The notes under the pieces were generated by a model. It saw nothing but the letters and a program-made list of their open reading frames with translations. It made no database searches and was not told the DNA's origin. From Ficedula albicollis (lineage: Eukaryota > Chordata > Aves > Passeriformes > Muscicapidae): DNA of 64,000 bases. Positions 50,111-64,000 of the stretch are shown in pieces. Numbering within the stretch: the first letter of the stretch is position 1; the number at the start of each line of letters is the position of its first letter. A program made the position numbers and the translations under genes. Location of the stretch: assembly GCF_000247815.1 (NCBI RefSeq), contig NC_021678.1:11733753-11797752 (forward strand), given 5' to 3'.

Positions 50111-53080
50111 GAGGAGCGCAGGGGGAGAGCGTGAGCAGGAAAACCACAAGGCTCTTGCGCCTGCTAAAAATGATTCCCACCTAGTAATTTTAGCAGCTGT
50201 TGTGTTCTTCTGCCTACCTTCCTGGATGAATTTTAAGTAGGAGGTGAGTGAAAATGAGAACGGTGACAAAATTTTCCCCCCACCCCCCCAAAACCTCTGT
50301 ATCTGCACTTTTTTAACTTCCCCTTGATCCCAACTTAAAGACACAGTCAGTTATTTTCCCTAGTTAAGTGTTTTTTGTCCTGACTGGTAAAAAGGAACGA
50401 AAATTCACACCAGTGTTTCTCAAGGGTGGTTAAAAACAGTGACCTGTCATGGAAGGATGGAGTGACACAAACCTCTGGTGCACCCCTGCACCCCTCAGGC
50501 CTGCAGGGCCAGGATGTGGTTGTGAAAAGCAATGTGGCTCTCTAATAAATAAGAACTGAAGGGAGCCATGAGGCCATTGCCGAGTTTCTCTCCAGCGTGT
50601 GCCACAGTGGGTCCCAGCAATGGCCTGCCTCTGCATGGAGGTGCCCCAGGGAGCAGGCACACAGGAGCTCACAGTGCTGTCCCCTCACCCCACAGCTGCA
50701 GGGCTGTGCTTGTGGGGATGGGGAGGACACCTGGAGGAGCCCTCCCTGAGCCCTGTGGTTGAGCAGGTGCTCTGCTGAAACACACACACACCAAAGCACT
50801 CACAGCAAGGGCTGCTGGAGGGGAGCTGACATTTAAACACAACCCGAGTTTTAATCCCCAAATATATATATAGGAATAATAACACAAGCTAACACCAAGC
50901 CAAGTGCATGGAGTGTCACCAATCCAGGTGATGAGTTGCCCCCTTGGGAGGGAGAGGTAGACTGGGGCAGCAGTTCCAGAGCCTAAAGTTCAGTTACCTG
51001 CTCATTTACACTGCTCTTTCCCAGGACCTTTGGGACCTGAACATTTTTCTGAATTCCTGAGAGATGATGAGGTGTGCTGCTAAGTTATCTTCCCTTCTTC
51101 TCAAACTCCATCAATCCCAAAACTGACTGAATTTCAGGGGGTTGTTCGCTTAACCAGCCAATAAATAACAAACACTTTGAGTCAGCATTACCCTCTGATA
51201 CGATTACACTGAATTCAAGCCAAAACCACCAGCAGTTTTATTTCCAGCTATGCTGCAGGACAACTTCACCACTGACAGAGCAAGCAACAGGTACTGCCAA
51301 CCTTCTGCAGCAAGGTCCCTCAAATCTTTCTCATTTAGACAAAAAAGTTTGTCTGCATTCAGATCCACTGTAACAGAACCAGATCCCTCTTCTACCTCAC
51401 AGTTATTTCCCTTCCTCTTCCACCATTTATAGCTCACAGTGCAGGTCCTCCTGCACCCTACAGCTCTTAAATTACACCCTTGCCAGTTCCTTTGGCCTCA
51501 GCTCTGATAAATGTCAAAAAAGCACCTCTCTGCTCCCTTTTGTCTCCCAAAGCAGTGAACCACCTGCCTCTCCAGGAGGAACCTTCCTGTCCTCCAGCTC
51601 CCCAAGCCTTCCTCTCCACCATGCCAGGGCACCATGAGTGACCTGTGCAGGAGCCAGAGCTCCTTTTATCAGAATATCTGGGGAGAAGTAAAAACCACTG
51701 CTGATATCCATGTGCCTCTGTCTGCCCTCACCCAGCTGGCTACTGCTGGGAAACCAGTTTTGCTCACAAAAACAAAGCGACCTCAGCCCCCTCCCACAAG
51801 GATGGAAATTAAGACCTGGGGAGGGAGGCAGGGGCTCAGCCAGCCTGAGGCACAGCACAGCACAGCCCTGATGTGGGGTTCCAGACCCCAGCCAGGGCTA
51901 GGGGAAGAAGTTGTGTGGGAGAGGCACTTGTGCCTTCCCAATGCTGGGGCTCCTTTTTTTCCCATGTGTGGCAGCTGACCCACAGCTGATGCAGGGTGCA
52001 GGCTGTGGGTGGCCACAGTGCCCCAGACAGATGTAGGGACCACATGGAGGCAGGAGAGCAAGGAAAAGGCATATCCAGAGCTGTGCTGGAAAAATCAAAG
52101 CTGGTACTGGAGAAGGCTCAGACCATTGTTGCCAAGGTTCAGTTTTCAGTTCAATAGTGCAACAAATTGATGCTTTGGGCTGTGAAGATCCAGGGCAAAA
52201 ATTCACCAATGACCAGCTGGTCCATACAATGTTTTTAACAGTCAGACCCCATTAGGAAATCTGCAGTTCAAGATTTGAAAGTTTTTCACTTGAAGGTCAA
52301 TGGCTTTTTAGCCTGGTTACTTCTAAATTGGGTAGAATGTGCTTGTCCAACTACAATTTCTCAGCTAGCAGCAGGACATGCAGATTGGCCTTGAAATGTC
52401 ACATAAAATGATTTGTACTCTCAGTAATTCACTTCTTTGAGGTTCTGATTGTTGATATATTACTACCAGCAGAGTATACAGCATTACAAAAGAGAACAAC
52501 ACTTTGTACCTCAAATGTCTTGACTTCAAAGCATTTAAACTTTATAAACAAAGAGACATAGCCTCAGTCTAGCACCAAAGAAAGCAATTTATGTAAGCAG
52601 AAAGTCTGGAACAAATAATTAAAACACGAGACTAAACAAAAACATTTGTGAGTTTGTTGAAACAACTTTGAAATATAAACTCATTTTTTCTGTGTATATT
52701 TACTTGCACTTTACCTAAGGGTGTGCTTTCTTACTTGTGTTGCATCTGGAAGCACATCAGTGGCAGCCACGTGAAGCTCTCAGCAGGCTCTTTTCCTGGA
52801 GTGCCCCAGCCTCATCCCAGAGGCAGTCTGGATGAGCCAACCTCTCTGCCAGTGCACAAATTTTTATTCTAAACATGCAGGTGAAAAATTGCAGTAGCAC
52901 ACCTGCTGTGCCACAGCTCCATAGTAAGCACCTCTCTCTTCTGTGATCTATTAGAGTTACGCAGGAATTCTAAACACTAGTTCCCCAAACAACTGTTCTT
53001 CAGCATCTTCCACCCCACCGCAGCAGGGCACTGCTCACAGCAATGTACAGCTGCCCTCGGGAAAGGCGCTACTTTACTCT
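50111..53080. other. Intergenic region, no recognised gene
   Basis: Mixed composition, without a family-like reading frame on either strand. A short TA tract is at about 50863-50871. Nothing else is recognised. Confidence 0.55.
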
Positions 53081-53136
53081 TTTATCTTCGCACCCCGCAG
53101 GAGCTGCAGCAGCCCCTCAGGGACAGTGGGGTGCAA

Positions 53137-53186
53137 GACACACCACGGCAGCGCCGGGCGGGGACACACCACGGCAGCGCCGGGCG
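53137..53186. repeat. 26-bp-period GC-rich duplication
   Basis: A 24-base block beginning GACACACCACGGCAGC occurs at 53137-53160 and again at 53163-53186. It lies at the left edge of the GC-rich minisatellite region. Confidence 0.9.
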
Positions 53187-53249
53187 CTCCAGGAAGGCGG
53201 GCGGGAGCCCAGCGCACCCCGAGCGGCACAAGGAGCTGCGGGCGCGGGG

Positions 53250-53325
53250 CGCTGCGCCGGGCTCGAACCCGCGACCCTCGGGACGGGCCCGGCACTGCCG
53301 CGGGCGCGGGGCGCCACCTGGCGGG
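53250..53325 (-). other. tRNA-like sequence (degenerate, tRNA-derived element or pseudogene)
   Basis: Read on the minus strand, GTGGCGC resembles a tRNA D-arm/A-box. About 45 bases later GAGGGTCGCGGGTTCGAGCCC looks like variable loop plus T-arm. GGTTCGAGCCC (53259-53269) fits the Pol III B-box exactly. The anticodon arm cannot be folded convincingly and the region is very GC-rich, so it is probably a tRNA pseudogene or the head of a tRNA-derived SINE rather than a working tRNA. Confidence 0.4.
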
Positions 53326-53327
53326 CA
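53310..53327 (-). promoter_or_regulatory. Candidate CTCF binding site
   Basis: The minus strand reads CCCGCCAGGTGGCGCC, close to the CTCF core consensus (CCASYAGRKGGCRS type). It overlaps the tRNA-like sequence. CTCF sites between convergent genes are common, but this is a motif match only. Confidence 0.4.
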
Positions 53328-53329
53328 GC

Positions 53330-54761
<1,432 letters not shown>

Positions 54762-54978
54762 ATATTTTAGCCCAGCAGTGAGAGGCGGAGCAATGCACCA
54801 TCACCCCCTCTCTCGCTGGCTGTACCTCAATGCCACCGTGGCTTCTCAACACCAGCAGATCAGACCCATCACAAAGCCAACAGCACAGAACAGCCCAGGT
54901 AAGCCCAAGAGGTTTCATCTTCTCATATTCCTACTTTCAAGAAAGGAAAAGACAATTTTTTTCTTGTGGCAGAAGTGA

Positions 54979-54984
54979 TTTAAT
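54979..54984 (-). terminator. PPIF: Candidate distal poly(A) signal of PPIF
   Basis: On the minus strand GAAAATTATTAAATC contains ATTAAA. The sequence beyond it changes from AT-rich to GC-rich, fitting a transcript end at about 54.96 kb. Confidence 0.35.
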
Positions 54985-55308
54985 AATTTTCATATACAAA
55001 TTAAGAAAATGCACAAAAATAATCGTTATTGTATCCAAGTGAAATAAGGCAAACCAACACAATTTAATATTTAAAAAATATTACAGAGATTAAACAGTTA
55101 CAGTGGAAAGAATAAAAAGCTTTTCGATTCCATTTTTTGCAAAATTACATTCTAAACGCTACCTTGCACACATGGTGCAGCCCCCAGTGCAAAAAACTCC
55201 AGTACAAAATAGTTTTAAACCCACATATTCACATCCTGCAATGAAAATAAATTCACATTTGAAGAAAGCCATCACATTTTTTCTCTTCAGTAACAAGATT
55301 ATTGCATG

Positions 55309-55414
55309 GAACAATCATGTGCTTTTTTCCACAATCACAATACTTTACAGCCTTAGTGATCAGAACAATCATGTGCTTTTTCCCACAATCACAATACTTT
55401 ACAGCCTTAGTGAT
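55309..55414. repeat. Two-copy tandem duplication, 54-bp period
   Basis: Bases 55309-55360 recur at 55363-55414, with one T/C change in the T-rich part. The segment TCACAATACTTTACAGCC is in both. It lies in the probable PPIF 3'UTR. Confidence 0.95.
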
Positions 55415-55943
55415 TCCAAAGGCAATGGTGTGAGGTTCCAACATTTGTTGCTACTCAAGCATGCCACATAGAACATAGATCTGCTTTACACAATTGAAAT
55501 GTCATTAGCTGATCAGCTGAATTCTTTCCTTCTCAAGCCTAAACCCCAACAATAATGATCTTGCTGCACTGATTAGGCCTTGTGATTCTGGGGTGACCAA
55601 TTCTGACTGATGATGAAGATGCATAAAAAATCATAATACAAGTTAATACCCAAGTTGGGCTAACTCCACAGGATCAACATGACAAAAAGGCATTTCTATT
55701 TCTCAAACCTATCTCTCACTCAAGCAAGCTCACTATACTGATCATATTCTCCAAGTACAAAAATAGGCTATATATTGAGAACTGAGCTGTATTCTGCACA
55801 GAATCAGATCCCAGAGCAGAAGCATACTTCAATTTCACAGTTCCACAATCAAAAAAGTCCTGAGATCCTTTGGCTGGATTGGGGTGAGGTCTTATTGCCA
55901 GGTAGAGAAGTCAAATTGTTCCACTGAAGCAGGTACAGTAGAG

Positions 55944-55949
55944 TTTATT
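55944..55949 (-). terminator. PPIF: Candidate proximal poly(A) signal of PPIF
   Basis: AATAAA on the minus strand, about 670 bases after the stop codon, in an AT-rich setting. It could give a shorter transcript. Confidence 0.3.
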
Positions 55950-56033
55950 TTTAAAAAGTAGTCTACAACTGTAAGAAGAAAGACTAAACCAGAATTATTT
56001 TTAAGAAACTCACAGCTGCTCATTAGAACTACT

Positions 56034-56167
56034 GGATAGAATTTAACTGAGACACACAAAAAAAAAAGCCAGTGTTGTCACAGACAGCCTTGAGAGCACC
56101 GGATAGAATTTAATTGAGACACAAAAAAAAAATGCCAGTGTTGTCACAGACAGCCTTGAGAGCACTG
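56034..56167. repeat. Two-copy tandem duplication, 67-bp unit
   Basis: Bases 56034-56100 recur at 56101-56167 with a few changes around the internal A run. Both contain CCAGTGTTGTCACAGACAGC. It lies in the probable PPIF 3'UTR. Confidence 0.94.
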
Positions 56168-56617
56168 GTCAGCAGTATTGCTTCAAAATGATGAGACGAA
56201 CAACAGAATAAGCATTTATTAGCACCAAAGGAAACACAGCATTTCTCAATTTATGCCTAACCCCCAACTGCAGAACCCCTGCTGTCAACTCCACCATCCA
56301 TTCTGACACCTGAAACATCCAAATACTAAGGACAGCATCAACACTGCAGGTACACACAGCCTGACTTTAGCACTTGTTGCAAAACACAAGGGGACTCTAC
56401 CAAACCAGTGTGACTACCACAGTGGTGCAGTTACAACATGCTTCAGTTATTATTTTATATTTAAAATCAATATTATTCAATATAAGTACAAAAGTTGAAG
56501 CAAGTTAAATAAAAAACATGGTTCCATAGGTGCTACTCATGAGATCAGAAATGTTTGGATGTTCTTATGATTCATTTTTCACAGCATCCAAGTTGTCATG
56601 AAGGGTAAGGCAAAAGG

Positions 56618-61258
<4,641 letters not shown>

Positions 61259-62430
61259 CTGTTAAAAAAAAAAAAATAGACAAATTAATAAGTCAGCCTT
61301 TTCAAATGTATACAGAAGAACATTTACATGGGAGACTGGTACAACTGAACCCTCTTCCCAAAGCGGTGACTTATCTGAAATCACAAGCCATCCAAAATTC
61401 CACTAATACCTCAAAACTTTCCAAGCATTTGGGCAGCAATGAAAAATACCCCCTCAATGCAACTTCTAGCCACTTAATGAAGAGCCACTTGAGTAGTGTC
61501 TAATGATTTCATTGACCAATACATAATTGAGCAGTAAGTAAGAAGAATCTTCCCTGTGGACCCCAAGGATCAGTTTGGATACAACTAGAGAAACCAAAGT
61601 CCTCCCTCACTTCCTGCACAGAACCAGCTGTTGAAAAGAGAAAAGGCAAAGGAAACAGAAGGGCGGAAACTGTATATCAAAACCAACCTATGATGTAACA
61701 TACGCATTTGCAACCAACGAAAACTTCTGATTTTCATCAATGTACATCTTTTCACAAATCTTAAAAAGGGACATAAAAGTGGCCATACCAGCTAGACCAA
61801 AGGTTACCTAGCTGCACATGACAGTGAGCAGCAGCAGACACCTAGAAACAGCATGGCTGCAGCAAGAATTCAATAATCCTTCCCTCGGCTACTCTTCTCA
61901 GACAGCTATAAAGTGCAGGAGAAGATCACCACAGCTTAGCCAAAGATTCAAGGTGATACTGCAATGCATTCAGATTTTCTGAAAACTGAACACACTAAAA
62001 AGCTTTAGCATAGAAATTAAACGCTATTACAAGAAATACAGGAACATTTATGCTATTAAAAAAAAAAGTCTAGATTTTTAATCTTAATGAATAAGGAGTT
62101 TTAAGAGTAGTATTTTTACCTATGACTCCCTGTAATGTTACCTCCTGAGAGCACAAGAGCTAGAAGAGTCCAATTGATTCACATGCTAACACTTTCAATA
62201 AATAAAAATATACTGGGGTCTAATCTCAAAGGAGTTTTAGAGAGAACTCTTAGGAACTGCACTCAAAAGAAAACCCTGCAAATACAGCCCCAGGTGGGTG
62301 CTGGAGGCAGAAGGCCACGCTGGCTGCTCTCAGCAGGCAGCATTCCTAAGAGCTCCATTCCCTCTCCAGCGCGCTTCTGGAGCACAGCCCTCACTCTTGC
62401 CCACATCTGAGCCATATACCGGTCCTAAAG
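61259..62430 (-). other. PPIF: PPIF intron 1 (right end unknown)
   Basis: AT-rich with no recognisable exon 1 on the minus strand; neither a targeting presequence nor the expected first cyclophilin strand ending in VVLE could be found. Exon 1 must lie at or beyond the GC-rich segment starting near 62.43 kb. Confidence 0.7.
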
Positions 62431-62608
62431 CTGCATGAACACGACTGGGTACACGGCGCTCACGGCGGCTTTTTACAACGAACAGAGTTTACACGGTCGG
62501 TTATTTCAGAGGCGGGATTTTAAAGGACGGAGCCAGCTAGCACCCAGCTCTGGAGCTCGCTGCCGTCCCAGCAGCGCGGTGCTCTCCGTGCACGTGGAAC
62601 GGGAGGCT
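62431..62608 (-). promoter_or_regulatory. PPIF: GC-rich, CpG-containing segment near the PPIF 5' end
   Basis: CpG frequency rises sharply just before the third G run, as expected next to the promoter CpG island and exon 1 of PPIF. A palindromic E-box CACGTG is at 62591-62596. Whether this is intron 1, exon 1 edge or promoter cannot be decided because the neighbouring sequence is replaced by G. Confidence 0.5.
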
Positions 62609-63983
<1,375 letters not shown>

Positions 63984-64000
63984 GAACGCGGGGCCCGGGC

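Larger units (their letters stand above)
54762..56617 (-). other. PPIF: Probable PPIF 3' untranslated region and downstream flank
   Basis: AT-rich non-coding sequence directly follows the PPIF stop codon on the minus strand. Candidate poly(A) signals are AATAAA at 55944-55949 and ATTAAA at 54979-54984 (both minus strand). The second would give a 3'UTR of about 1.65 kb and coincides with the switch to GC-rich DNA. Two duplications (54-bp and 67-bp periods) lie within it. Confidence 0.5.

Noticed and set aside
53250..53325. Functional tRNA gene
   Set aside because: The T-arm and B-box fit, but no convincing anticodon stem or acceptor pairing could be drawn, so it is listed only as tRNA-like.
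62431..62608. PPIF exon 1 in the visible GC-rich segment
   Set aside because: The minus-strand translations show neither a start with a targeting presequence nor the VVLE end followed by a GT donor.

Overview
This is vertebrate nuclear DNA, most likely from a bird and possibly a songbird. The genes have short exons with GT-AG introns, the one clear LINE is a 5'-truncated CR1, gene-poor stretches are AT-rich, and short GC-rich islands and minisatellites punctuate the intergenic DNA. No bacterial, phage or CRISPR features are present. Species rank is inferred; the gene calls rest on direct reading of the exons.

Two protein-coding genes are recognised, both incomplete here, and they converge tail to tail. 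ZCCHC24 lies on the + strand: its last two coding exons are at 12194-12358 and 21606-21719, followed by a probable long 3'UTR to about 27.9 kb. Positions 1-12193 are intron, with earlier exons outside the window. PPIF (mitochondrial cyclophilin D) lies on the - strand: coding exons 2-6 are at 61258 down to 56618, followed by a probable 3'UTR to about 54.96 kb. PPIF exon 1, which should carry the start codon and mitochondrial presequence, is not visible; its expected place is taken by a pure G run. ZCCHC24 and PPIF are also convergent neighbours in human, so the arrangement is conserved.

The roughly 27 kb between the two genes holds no recognisable coding sequence. It contains a two-block 21-bp minisatellite (39.6 and 40.1-40.4 kb), a CR1 fragment (45.4 kb), an orphan CpG-rich segment (49.1-50.1 kb), and a GC-rich 51-bp minisatellite region with tRNA-like and CTCF-like sequence (53.1-54.75 kb). 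A well-preserved MIR-type core-SINE lies in the ZCCHC24 3'UTR.

Two patterns stand out. First, there are three uninterrupted G homopolymers of 989, 1141 and 1372 bases, all G on the + strand. They sit inside a poly-A tract, exactly in phase inside a 51-bp tandem repeat, and over the PPIF promoter/exon 1 position; they look like assembly or consensus fill rather than biology. Second, at least eleven near-identical, strictly two-copy local tandem duplications (units of about 50-455 bp) are scattered through the window. One duplicates the splice acceptor and first 40 coding bases of ZCCHC24 exon 3. They are either a wave of recent duplications or a second class of assembly artefact. I found no convincing undescribed biological system; these structural anomalies are the items most worth checking.
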